Source: Burkholderiales bacterium
GTDB lineage: Bacteria; Pseudomonadota; Gammaproteobacteria; Burkholderiales; Burkholderiaceae
Direction of reading: 5' to 3'
Assembly (NCBI GenBank): GCA_026225235.1
Contig: JAMFSK010000186.1
Location: 1-49,427 of the forward strand
Length of the DNA stretch: 49,427 nucleotides
This document shows positions 16,544-24,291 of this stretch, one piece after another. The translations under genes were made by a program, and so were the position numbers. A model generated the notes under the pieces. The model made no database searches. It was given only the letters and a program-made list of their open reading frames with translations, and was not told where the DNA came from. Each line of letters begins with the position of its first letter. The stretch's first letter is position 1.

Positions 16544-18583
16544 ATGATGGCCAGAGGAGCAGGACTACTTTCCGTGTTGATGGCGATGACGATCGGGCTC
16601 GCCGCATGTAGCGGCGATAACGGCGATTCGTCGCAACCCGTCGCGACCAACGCATCGACTTCAAACAACAGTGTGGCGGCCGTGAGCAGCGTCGCTGCCG
16701 TGGACACCGCCGCGCTTCAGGCACCCAATGCGCCTACGCTGCCTTGCGACGCAGCAGCAAATGCGAATACGCCCTGCTCGGCCGCTCACAGCGTAACGCG
16801 CCTGCTGACGAAGAACTACACGGGGCCGCTGTTCCAGCTCGTGCGTGCATCCGACAGTAAAACGCTCGACGTCTACCCGTACACGAGAAGCACATTGGGG
16901 AATGGCACAAGCTCGAGCCTGATCGGCTCAGCCAACGTCAAGAACACGAACACGTTCTGCAACAACACCACGTGCAGCGTCTCGTACATCTACGACCAGA
17001 TCGACCTGGTTGCGCCACTCAAAGGGGGAGCCTTCGGCAACGTCGCAGCAACGCTGACACTGAATGCCGACGGAACCGAATCGCTGACCGTTCCGTCGAG
17101 CACGGCAGGATCGCATAAGACGACGAGCGTTCCGGTGCTCAATGGCTTTGCGACGATCACCCTGCCTGGAGCGGGCGGAACGCTGAAAGTTCAGCTTCTC
17201 CAGCCGCCAACTGCACTGACCGCACAAGCGCCGACGCTGCAATTGACCATCGGCAACGATCTGCCCGCGCTGCCGGGCACACCAGCGAAGCTAAGCTTCG
17301 CATCGCTGCAAGATGTTCAGATTCCCGCGCTCAGCACGCTGGGGGGACAGGCCTACCGCAACCGGTTCGGTACAGTGAATCAAGCCATCGGCGACTCTGA
17401 CATCGCCGAATACATGGTCGCGGGCGCGCACTACGGTCAGTCCTCGACGTGTTGCGGCACATACGGAAACATGGAAAGCAGCGCCAACCCGAGTACGTAC
17501 GCGCACGGAGAAGTCGAAGGCGAAATGTTCGCGCTCTCGTTCTCAAACGGCAATGCGGCGACGTTTGGCTATTGTGACGGTAACGCCGCGCAAGCACCGA
17601 CCGTCAAGGACCCGATGTGCAACGGCCTCGATACCAACTGGCCTGGCGTCGATGCGGAAGCGGGTGTCTATCTGTACGGCCCGCAGCAACCGCCCAAGGA
17701 GAAGTTCGTCACGGTTCTCTCAAAGTACTCGCCGCCCGGCGTATCGAACGTGTTTGCGGTCAAGAGCGGTTCGGCTTCGCAAAGCGTGCTGACCGCCGAC
17801 TTTGATGCTGCGCCGCCCCAAGCCTATAACTTCGGCAATGACGCCGGCCATGCGTTCAACGGCCAATGGCAAGGTGGCCTGTCACTCGGCGAAGGGGGAG
17901 ATGGAAGTGCTGCGCCGATTCAGTTCTTCGAAGGCGCAATCGTCACCAAGGCAACGTCCGATGCAACCGACAACGCGATCCAGACGAGCATCTCGAGCTT
18001 CTATGGGCCGCCAGCCGACGAAACCACTGCCGCCTGCAATGCGGGCAATCTCATCAACTCGCCGCTGGCTCTCGCAAAGCCGGATGCATGGGCACAACAG
18101 AATGGAGGAACAGCAGTCCCCGCGACCGACGTCTCGGGCATCAACAAAGGCGCAGCGATGGTCACGAGCACCAATGGCTCCGCTGTTTCCAATATCCGCG
18201 AGATCATCCGGGTCCAGGGTGCTCAGACGTATACCTTTAGCGACTATGTTCTGGCAACGAACGGTGCAACTGCGTTCCCCGGCGGTTCGGTCCAGACTGA
18301 CGATCCGACCGGCAGTGAGTTTGCCTGGGTTCTCAACACGAACACTGGCAGCATCGTGAGAGGCACATGGGGTGCCGGGCAAGCCACATCGCTGAGCGCG
18401 GTCAGGGCCGGCCAGTGGTGGAAGATCACGATGACATTCACGGCGCCCGCAGGATCGAACAACGCCCAGGTGTTCATCGATCCGCCGACATCGAGCAGTG
18501 CTGGCGTCCGCTCGCAACAAGCCTCGTATCTTAGCGCGACGCACTATTGCCCCGCCTTGGCGATCGTCAAGAACGCGACTTAG
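16544..18583 (+). CDS. GH54-type alpha-L-arabinofuranosidase lipoprotein
   Basis: A 679-residue secreted lipoprotein predicted to release arabinose from arabinoxylan or pectin side chains. The signal peptide ends LAAC (Cys22) and a Ser/Asn/Ala-rich linker follows. The catalytic domain (about 60-500) matches the fungal AbfB fold: LPCDAAANANTPCSAAHSVTR at its start, then YIYDQ, a vicinal pair Cys303-Cys304 (STCCGTYG), Glu311, VDAEAG with Glu372 aligning to the AbfB nucleophile Glu221, and GEGGDGS with Asp453 aligning to acid/base Asp297. About 100 extra residues (230-280 region) are inserted between the early strands and the CC motif. The C-terminal 150 residues look like a beta-sandwich module and not a CBM42. 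The start is set by AGGAGG at 16533-16538; an upstream frame to 16313 is rejected. A hairpin terminator follows. Confidence 0.82.
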   Translation: MMARGAGLLSVLMAMTIGLAACSGDNGDSSQPVATNASTSNNSVAAVSSVAAVDTAALQAPNAPTLPCDAAANANTPCSAAHSVTRLLTKNYTGPLFQLVRASDSKTLDVYPYTRSTLGNGTSSSLIGSANVKNTNTFCNNTTCSVSYIYDQIDLVAPLKGGAFGNVAATLTLNADGTESLTVPSSTAGSHKTTSVPVLNGFATITLPGAGGTLKVQLLQPPTALTAQAPTLQLTIGNDLPALPGTPAKLSFASLQDVQIPALSTLGGQAYRNRFGTVNQAIGDSDIAEYMVAGAHYGQSSTCCGTYGNMESSANPSTYAHGEVEGEMFALSFSNGNAATFGYCDGNAAQAPTVKDPMCNGLDTNWPGVDAEAGVYLYGPQQPPKEKFVTVLSKYSPPGVSNVFAVKSGSASQSVLTADFDAAPPQAYNFGNDAGHAFNGQWQGGLSLGEGGDGSAAPIQFFEGAIVTKATSDATDNAIQTSISSFYGPPADETTAACNAGNLINSPLALAKPDAWAQQNGGTAVPATDVSGINKGAAMVTSTNGSAVSNIREIIRVQGAQTYTFSDYVLATNGATAFPGGSVQTDDPTGSEFAWVLNTNTGSIVRGTWGAGQATSLSAVRAGQWWKITMTFTAPAGSNNAQVFIDPPTSSSAGVRSQQASYLSATHYCPALAIVKNAT

Positions 18584-18613
18584 TCTTAAACGCTTGAGCT
18601 AAGCTGTATCGAG

Positions 18614-18647
18614 GGCTTCGACCCGATTCACGAATCGGGTCAAAGCC
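18614..18647. terminator. Bidirectional terminator hairpin
   Basis: GACCCGATTC / GAATCGGGTC is a perfect 10-bp stem (18620-18629, 18632-18641). It is extended by GGCTT / AAGCC with a single mismatch between. It lies between the convergent GH54 and NTF2-like genes and so suits both strands. Confidence 0.7.
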
Positions 18648-18720
18648 TAAGCTGGATGCAGCCATAGCCGCGAGCGTTTTGCCCCCGCCTATTGCCGCTG
18701 GAGAAAGTTTCAGTGCACCG

Positions 18721-19104
18721 TCACGCGATCTGCTCAACCCATCGACTCCGCCAAGCGGGCGCCTCGAAAGGATCCGAGAAATACTGAGTCTCGTGAAAGA
18801 CCTTGCCGTTGCCAAACTTCATGATGCTCACGACCAGTGAGGTTTGGCCCTGATAGCTGATCGAGTATTCGGTGATCCAGAGCTCGCCGCTTCCCTGAAC
18901 TCGCCTGACATCGAAACCCGACGGCTTACCGGGATGATGTCCCCGCAACGCCTGCAGATTGACTCGTCCGAGGATCCGTTCGCCGGATTGAGGATAGTCA
19001 CAGATCGCATTGTCGTCGTAGATATCGTGTTCCGCGTCGAGATCGCCAGCGGCCGACGCGTGCCAATGCGCATTCAGGGCTTCACGTATTTCTTCGCTTT
19101 GCAT
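18721..19104 (-). CDS. SnoaL/NTF2-like protein
   Basis: A 127-residue single-domain protein of the NTF2-like cone fold. It opens with a helix (EEIREALNAHWHASAAGDLDAE), then YDDNAICDYPQSGERI and the repeated beta strands, ending WRSRWVEQIA. Such proteins are small-molecule isomerases, hydrolases or binding proteins; none can be chosen here. The ATG at 19104 is used because GGAGG lies about 8 bp upstream. The frame to 19146 adds a non-conserved basic tail. It has no signal peptide. Confidence 0.8.
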   Translation of the reverse strand: MQSEEIREALNAHWHASAAGDLDAEHDIYDDNAICDYPQSGERILGRVNLQALRGHHPGKPSGFDVRRVQGSGELWITEYSISYQGQTSLVVSIMKFGNGKVFHETQYFSDPFEAPAWRSRWVEQIA

Positions 19105-19220
19105 CGACTGCCTCCGGACGCGGCTCCTGTTCCCGGTGTGCGACAATCGACGCCTAAGAGGCGAGTCACGTTGAGTCGCAACTCACCCGCCGTCATCAGG
19201 ATCCGACCAGGAGCCAAACA

Positions 19221-19244
19221 GGTTGACTGGTTGACTGGTTGATC
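19221..19244. repeat. Three tandem 8-bp repeats
   Basis: GGTTGACT, GGTTGACT and GGTTGATC run head to tail. They lie about 120 bp upstream of the NTF2-like start, in its likely promoter region. This may be a regulator site or a slippage-prone microrepeat. Confidence 0.5.
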
Positions 19245-19335
19245 CAATGTAGCAGACGCGACGCAGAACAGCAGTGAAGCTTTTGGGAGCTGCGCTCGCG
19301 GGTACAAACCGCGAGCACCATAGTCGAACCCGGCT

Positions 19336-19887
19336 TCAGGCAGCCTGATGCGTACGCACCACGGGAAAATCAATCTCCGTGTTGGTCACCACGTTGGTGT
19401 AATTCGTCAAGACGCTCAATGCGACATGCACGACGATCTCGACAATCTGCGCATCGGTGTAGCCGGCCTCCTTGATGGCACGCAGGTCTTCGTCGGATAC
19501 GCGACCACGCTCGTGCGCGATCTTCGCGGCGAACTGAACGGCCGCAGCGGCCTTGGGATCATTCGAGCCGCCATTGCGATTGGCGGACATTTCCGCGTCG
19601 TCAAGCTTCGCTACGTGCTTGCCCAAATAGGTATGTGCAGACATGCAATAGTCGCAGCCATTGATTTCGGCGACGGCGAGAGCGATGCGCTCGCCGGTTT
19701 GTGCCGGAAGCGCACCTTTTGCCAAGGCTCCGGACAGACCAAGATAGCCCTCAAGCGCGGCAGGGCTGTTCGAAATCAGACGAAAGAGGTTCGGGACCAC
19801 ACCCAGTTTTTTGTTGATCGCCTCCAGAAAAGGCTGAGAAGCGGCGGGTGCATCTGCGATCTTGGCGGGTATCTGAAGACGGGACAT
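19336..19887 (-). CDS. Carboxymuconolactone decarboxylase / AhpD-like protein
   Basis: A 183-residue all-helical protein of the CMD/AhpD peroxidase-related group. The redox motif is complete: Glu74, then CDYC (Cys78, Cys81) and His85 (CDYCMSAH). This is the relay that reduces peroxides in AhpD-type alkylhydroperoxidases. The ATG at 19887 follows GAGG about 10 bp upstream. Its promoter holds copy A of the shared 63-nt element, ending 37 bp before the start codon. It is therefore probably co-regulated with the alpha/beta hydrolase and the AraC gene nearby. The reaction is likely thiol-dependent reduction of an organic peroxide; the substrate is unknown. Confidence 0.88.
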   Translation of the reverse strand: MSRLQIPAKIADAPAASQPFLEAINKKLGVVPNLFRLISNSPAALEGYLGLSGALAKGALPAQTGERIALAVAEINGCDYCMSAHTYLGKHVAKLDDAEMSANRNGGSNDPKAAAAVQFAAKIAHERGRVSDEDLRAIKEAGYTDAQIVEIVVHVALSVLTNYTNVVTNTEIDFPVVRTHQAA

Positions 19888-19924
19888 ATCGGTTCTGCCT
19901 CTGGAAAGAAAAGATTCAGTGAAT

Positions 19925-19987
19925 CACTCTAGTGAAACAATCGGCGGCTAGCCATATCGCGGCCTCCGGTTTGCATGATCTATCGTC
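19925..19987 (-). promoter_or_regulatory. Shared 63-nt promoter element, copy A (AhpD-like gene)
   Basis: Read on the minus strand it goes from GACGATAGATCATGC through GATATGG to TAGAGTG. It aligns without gaps to copies B and C; I count about 49 of 63 bases identical to copy C. TAGAGT is a plausible -10 hexamer, 17 bp after a weak -35 (TGGCTA). The upstream half would be the activator site. Confidence 0.75.
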
Positions 19988-20022
19988 CTGCCACCGGAAT
20001 TGCCCAACGCACCGGGGCCGAT

Positions 20023-20535
20023 TCAAGGCGTTGTCGCCAGGGCGACGAGGGCATCGAATTTCTCATCCAACGCCTGGGCGGCCTCTAGCAACGGCGGATT
20101 GTCCTTGACCATCATCAGGCTGGACGGCCGCATATACGTCACCGTTGCCCCCTGCTCGTCTTCGGCTTCAGTCACGAGAAGCTCGACCGGCGCGAACAGG
20201 CCTGCGGCGATGTCGTGTCGAATCATGGTGACGGCGATCAGCGGGTTACCCAGGATCCAGCGCACAGTACGTCGGTTGATCCCGAACTTCGACAGCCAAC
20301 CACCGTGATCTATTTCAGCAAAGAGCATGAAGCCACTGTCGCCGACGAACCGTGTACGCACCTCGCGAACATATTCCGCTTCGGTAACGGGCAACTTGGC
20401 CAAGGCCACAATATCCTGCACGCTGGCGCGGCCCATCTGCGCGTGGAGGCGCGCAAGCACCTCATCGAAGCCGAGCGATGTGGTGACTTCGGTGCGCACG
20501 GCGTTGACAGATGTGTTCTCAGTCAGGCTTCTCAT
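20023..20535 (-). CDS. DUF302 domain protein
   Basis: A 170-residue cytoplasmic protein with the DUF302 pattern: a start SLGFDEVLARLHAQMGR, then FMLFAEIDHGGWL and a hydrophobic core with LLVTEAED, ending in a helix LDEKFDAL. The family has no settled reaction; members are often co-located with redox and transport genes. The ATG at 20535 is chosen over 20595 because AGGAGAAGG lies directly upstream. The preceding gene on this strand is the alpha/beta hydrolase, 164 bp away, with a strong dyad between them. Confidence 0.8.
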   Translation of the reverse strand: MRSLTENTSVNAVRTEVTTSLGFDEVLARLHAQMGRASVQDIVALAKLPVTEAEYVREVRTRFVGDSGFMLFAEIDHGGWLSKFGINRRTVRWILGNPLIAVTMIRHDIAAGLFAPVELLVTEAEDEQGATVTYMRPSSLMMVKDNPPLLEAAQALDEKFDALVALATTP

Positions 20536-20618
20536 GACCTTCTCCTCGGAGTGTTGCTGAATATCGATGAGCGGCCTGCAAGACGGTGCGCGCAAGCTCG
20601 GTTATGCCGAGACTCGCC

Positions 20619-20642
20619 CCTTCAAGGGTAGACCCTTGAAGG
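20619..20642. promoter_or_regulatory. 10-bp-arm dyad between hydrolase and DUF302
   Basis: CCTTCAAGGG and CCCTTGAAGG are perfect 10-bp arms around TAGA. The 8-mer CCCTTGAA recurs at 20689-20696. No T-run follows on either strand, so it may be an operator (MerR-type sites have such dyads) or a hairpin terminator for the hydrolase. Confidence 0.5.
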
Positions 20643-20699
20643 CGAAGGCGGAACGACCAAGTCGCCGCGCCTTCGCATCCTGGACCAACCCTTGAACCT

Positions 20700-21488
20700 C
20701 TACTTCGCAGCGGCTTCGAGATCCTTAGCCAAGCCGTCCGGGTCGGTAAGGAACGGCGTATGACCGGTCTGCAAGGTGTATTCGGCTCTCACCGGGGTAG
20801 CGGCGACCATCTTGGCCTGGTACGACGGGCTGATGACCTGGTCCAGGGCCGTATGGATATAGACCTTGTCGACTTGACCAAAGTTGGTGGCCGTCACATG
20901 CACAGGGGTGACCAGCGGACCCACCGGCTCATCCAGGATCAGATCAGGAATGGCCTTGCGCAGCTCGTCAGGACCGCCATTGGCAAACAGATCGGCGCGC
21001 GCCGAATATTCGATGGAGGCAATGCCCTTCTCCTTATCGATCTGCAGGTGCGGTCCGATCTTGGCGTCTGCGTCCTTGTTGGCCATCGACACGAGCGAGT
21101 CGCCGTCTTGCGGCAGGTAGGCAGCGACGAAGACCAAGGTCTTGATCTTCTTCGGTGCCGCTTCCGCCGCGTCGGCGATAACGATGCCGCCGAAGCTGTG
21201 CCCCACCACGACTGCCGGACGATGGAACTTGTTCAGTGCCGCGACTACCGTATCGCGATAGAGATCAAGGCTGACCTTGTCCGGTGCGGCGGGCGCGCCC
21301 GGACGACCCGGCAGATCGACAGCCACCACCTTATAGCCATCGGCTTGAAGTTTGGCGGTGACATGACCCCAGACCTGAGCGTTTTCAAAAGCGCCGTGGA
21401 CCAGAACGATGGGGGGCTTTGGCGCAGCTATCGCACTGGTACTCAAAGCGAATGCTGAAGTGGCGAGAGCCGCGAGGAGGAGTTTCAT
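20700..21488 (-). CDS. Secreted alpha/beta hydrolase
   Basis: A 262-residue exported esterase-like enzyme. A cleavable signal peptide spans about residues 1-22 (ending SAIAA). The oxyanion strand is IVLVHGAF, the nucleophile elbow is GHSFGG with Ser98, and the catalytic His is likely His243 in TGHTPF. The small size and LVHGAF/GHSFGG pattern match the plant salicylate-esterase or pyrethroid-hydrolase branch, but export to the periplasm is a bacterial feature. Copy B of the 63-nt element lies 52 bp upstream of the ATG. It is probably coexpressed with the AhpD-like gene. The ester substrate is unknown. Confidence 0.9.
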   Translation of the reverse strand: MKLLLAALATSAFALSTSAIAAPKPPIVLVHGAFENAQVWGHVTAKLQADGYKVVAVDLPGRPGAPAAPDKVSLDLYRDTVVAALNKFHRPAVVVGHSFGGIVIADAAEAAPKKIKTLVFVAAYLPQDGDSLVSMANKDADAKIGPHLQIDKEKGIASIEYSARADLFANGGPDELRKAIPDLILDEPVGPLVTPVHVTATNFGQVDKVYIHTALDQVISPSYQAKMVAATPVRAEYTLQTGHTPFLTDPDGLAKDLEAAAK

Positions 21489-21540
21489 CTGTATAACGTC
21501 CTTAGAGAGACATAGGTGTCGATGCCGGAACTTGACGACC

Positions 21541-21603
21541 CACTCTAAAGAACGTTACCGAGACTGACCATATCCCGGCGTCCGCTTCGCATGATCGATC
21601 GTA
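21541..21603 (-). promoter_or_regulatory. Shared 63-nt promoter element, copy B (alpha/beta hydrolase)
   Basis: On the minus strand it reads from TACGATCGATCATGC through GATATGG to TTTAGAGTG. I count about 53 of 63 bases identical to copy C, with no gaps. The invariant blocks are CGAT-N-GATCATGC, GATATGG and TAGAGTG. Confidence 0.8.
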
Positions 21604-21729
21604 CGATCGATGCAATCAGACAAATGGGAAGGTTGGCGCCACTCGGTGACTGCCTCGATGCGCTTGAAAAGAAACCGCCGTGGCAACAGTTTCGACAGAC
21701 AAATCAGGCCAATGACGCCCAAACAATTG

Positions 21730-22701
21730 TCAGAGGAGTTCCGAACTTCGCGCGAGAAAGACCCCCGTCTGCGCAATTCGATGCGCATCGCGCGGTGGAT
21801 AGCCAAACTCCTCCTTGAACGCGCGACTGAAGGCAGCCTCGGAGCCGTAACCCGCACCGTGGGCCACGTCGGTCACCTTTAAGGTTCCTCCGCGCAGCAA
21901 GTCAGCTGCAATGGTCAATCGCCACCGGGTCAGATAGCGCAACGGCGGAAGCCCCACCACCGCCGTGAAGCGATCCGAAAACATCGAACGCGACATCAAT
22001 GCCGTCTCGGCGAGCGCCGAGACCGTCCATGCACGGTCAGGTTCGAGATGCATGGCGTTCAATGCGCGCCCCACGCGTTCATCGCTCAATCCGGACAACC
22101 AGCCGACCCGATCGCCTTGCCGGCTGACCCACATACGCAATGTGCGGATCACAAGCAGATCGATCAGCCGCGAGATCATCAACGATGACCCTGGGCCCGC
22201 GCTATGCGATTCCACGTCCAGGAAATGCGAGATGGAGGCCAACCAAGGGGGTTCGCTGACTTTGTCGCAGGTCAGATGAATCAGCCCGGGAAGCCCGGTG
22301 AGCAAAGAGCGTAACGGCGCCCCGTCAAAATAGAATGACCCTGCGAGAAAGGTTCCTGCGATGCCGTCATCCGTCTCCCAACTAATCGTTCGAGCATCCC
22401 TGTCAGGGATAAAGTCCACGACTGCCTCGAAGCGTTGACATGCTTTGCTGCCCGGCTCGCTTCGAATCGTGTGTCCGTCCGCATGGGGTAAAAGAACGAA
22501 GTCACCTGGCCTCAGCAGCACGGGGTCTCCATTGCGCTGAGACACGGAGAGTTCCCCGGTACGCAGATGCAAAAAAGTCGCCGGCCCCGGGGGGAAAATC
22601 ACTTCGGTGGAGCTGCCCAGTTCGCCATGGAAAACGTGATCGCCGCGAAGGCGAATCAGCTTGAGTACCTGGGATAAGACATCGGCGTGCTCGGACGACA
22701 T
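21730..22701 (-). CDS. AraC-family regulator (cupin type), paralogue 1
   Basis: A 323-residue regulator with an N-terminal cupin of the AraC-associated type (PPGPATFLHLRTGELSVSQR, LRPGDFVLLPHADG). A linker contains SSLMISRLIDLLVIRTLRMW, and the C-terminal double HTH includes MSRSMFSDRFTAVVGLPP and AGYGSEAAFSRAFKEEFGYPP. It is the paralogue of the protein at 23056-24126, on the opposite strand. The ATG at 22701 is preferred to 22737 because GAGGAG lies just before it. No copy of the 63-nt element stands in front of it, unlike the paralogue. It is a candidate regulator of that element. Confidence 0.92.
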   Translation of the reverse strand: MSSEHADVLSQVLKLIRLRGDHVFHGELGSSTEVIFPPGPATFLHLRTGELSVSQRNGDPVLLRPGDFVLLPHADGHTIRSEPGSKACQRFEAVVDFIPDRDARTISWETDDGIAGTFLAGSFYFDGAPLRSLLTGLPGLIHLTCDKVSEPPWLASISHFLDVESHSAGPGSSLMISRLIDLLVIRTLRMWVSRQGDRVGWLSGLSDERVGRALNAMHLEPDRAWTVSALAETALMSRSMFSDRFTAVVGLPPLRYLTRWRLTIAADLLRGGTLKVTDVAHGAGYGSEAAFSRAFKEEFGYPPRDAHRIAQTGVFLARSSELL

Positions 22702-23055
22702 GGGTTGCTCCTCTGGGGCTTGTTCGCAAGACTGCATCCACCGACGATATGTGCAAGGTCAGGAAACGCAGAATAGACGGACGCTGCGACCATCAGCGAA
22801 ATTCTGATGATCGGACAAGGTCTTTCCAATGTCGATCCTGCCGTCGCGCTGACCCGAAGACAGATCATGCAGCGCGGACGCCCCGTGGGCAACCCGAGCT
22901 CCGCATTCGAGCCCTAGACAGACCCGCCCGCCGCCCTAAAGGTACCCGACCGTACGATGGATCATGCAAACGAGACGCCGCGATATGGTCAGTCTCCGAT
23001 ACCTTCTTTAGAGTGACTAGCTCGATTCCTCCTCTTTTCGCGGAGGAAGATCGTC
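22702..23055. other. Divergent intergenic region between paralogous AraC genes
   Basis: This 354-bp stretch carries promoters for both AraC genes. The right part holds copy C of the 63-nt element and then the ribosome site GGAGG at 23042-23046. The left part, in front of paralogue 1, shows no recognisable match to the element. No coding frame here looks real. Confidence 0.6.
22953..23015 (+). promoter_or_regulatory. Shared 63-nt promoter element, copy C (AraC paralogue 2)
   Basis: It begins TACGATGGATCATGC, passes GACGCCGCGATATGG and ends TTTAGAGTG, 40 bp before the GTG start. TAGAGT at 23009-23014 could be the -10 box, with TGGTCA 17 bp upstream as a weak -35. GATCATG and GATATGG are 22 bp apart and could be the two AraC half-sites. 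This would make the AraC gene self-regulating. Confidence 0.78.
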
Positions 23056-24126
23056 GTGACCGAATTTTCGAAAGTGCATCGACCTGGGAAAAGATTGAAC
23101 GTTCGACATCTCGCAACTGATGCTGTCTCCGTTGACAAGGTAGGGGAACAACGCGTGCTGTCCGAACAGTGTGACGCGTTGTCACAAGTGCTCAAGCTCG
23201 TTCGTCTTCGTGGTGACATCGTCTTCCACGGCGAGCTGGGAGCCTGTACCGAGGTGGCATTCCCGCCGGGACCGGCGGGCTTCCTGCATCTGCATGACGG
23301 CGAAGCATGGGTCTCGCAACGGGATGGCGAACCCGTGCTGCTGAAACCCGGCGACTTTGTTCTGCTGCTCCATACAGAGGGCTATACGCTGCGAGACCGG
23401 GCTGGCGGTGATGCGCGCCGGCGTTTCGAGGCAAACGTGTCTTTCAGCCCCGGCCAGGAAACGAGGACGGTGCGATGGGCCGCCAACCACGACATCGTAG
23501 GATGTTTTCTCGCCGGCGCATTCTATTTCAACGGTGGGCCATTGCGATCCTTGCTGACGGGGCTGCCCGGCATCATTCACGTGAAACGCGACGGCGATAA
23601 TGTGCCGTCGTGGATGGCAACGATCTCACAGTTCTTGACCGACGAATCGAGCAACGTCGGCCCGGGCTCCTCACTCATGATCTCGCGTCTCATCGACCTG
23701 CTCGTCATCCGCACCTTGCGTACGTGGATCAACAGCCAGAGCGACCGGCTTGGATGGTTGTTCGGACTGAGCGACGAACGTATCGGACGGGCCTTGAACG
23801 CGATGCATCTCGAGCCTGGCCGCGCATGGACGGTGGAGACGCTGGCAGAGACTGCTGCGATGTCCCGATCCATCTTTTCAGATCGTTTCACTGCAGCGGT
23901 AGGCCTGCCGCCATTGCGCTATTTGACGCGGTGGCGTCTGAGCATCGCAGCGGAGTTGCTGCGCGCGGGCAAGTTCAAGGTGTCCGACGTCGCCCACAAA
24001 GCGGGGTATGGATCGGAAGCCGCCTTTAGTCGCGCGTTCAAGGCGCAGTTCGGGTACCCGCCACGCGACACGCGCCGGATTGCGCAGACCGACATCTTCC
24101 GCATGCAAAGTTCCGAGACACGTTAG
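23056..24126 (+). CDS. AraC-family regulator (cupin type), paralogue 2
   Basis: A 356-residue AraC regulator with the same plan as its neighbour: a cupin (PPGPAGFLHLHDGEAWVSQR, LKPGDFVLLLHTEG), then SSLMISRLIDLLVIRTLRTW and the double HTH ending AGYGSEAAFSRAFKAQFGYPP. The GTG at 23056 is chosen because GGAGG sits 9 bp upstream. A second GTG at 23155 aligns exactly with the paralogue's start, so the first 33 residues may be non-conserved. Its promoter contains copy C of the shared element. The natural reading is that it or its paralogue activates the AhpD-like and hydrolase genes; the effector is unknown. Confidence 0.92.
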   Translation: MTEFSKVHRPGKRLNVRHLATDAVSVDKVGEQRVLSEQCDALSQVLKLVRLRGDIVFHGELGACTEVAFPPGPAGFLHLHDGEAWVSQRDGEPVLLKPGDFVLLLHTEGYTLRDRAGGDARRRFEANVSFSPGQETRTVRWAANHDIVGCFLAGAFYFNGGPLRSLLTGLPGIIHVKRDGDNVPSWMATISQFLTDESSNVGPGSSLMISRLIDLLVIRTLRTWINSQSDRLGWLFGLSDERIGRALNAMHLEPGRAWTVETLAETAAMSRSIFSDRFTAAVGLPPLRYLTRWRLSIAAELLRAGKFKVSDVAHKAGYGSEAAFSRAFKAQFGYPPRDTRRIAQTDIFRMQSSETR

Positions 24127-24291
24127 ACCCTCTGTCGAATCGGACGTCGAGGCATGCGGAGCAATGGCGGGGGTGCCAAACAAACCTCGTTCGAATGCGG
24201 CAAGTCGATTGATTTCCCTGGCTGCTTGCAGTGACGATCAGTAGACTGATCCGCACCCCGACCACGCAAACAACCCAACAGAGGAACGCCG

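Noticed and set aside
22741..22830. A fourth copy of the 63-nt element in front of AraC paralogue 1
   Set aside because: CCATCAGCG and TGATGATCGG look similar, but the spacing between blocks is 6 bp shorter and TAGAGTG is missing.
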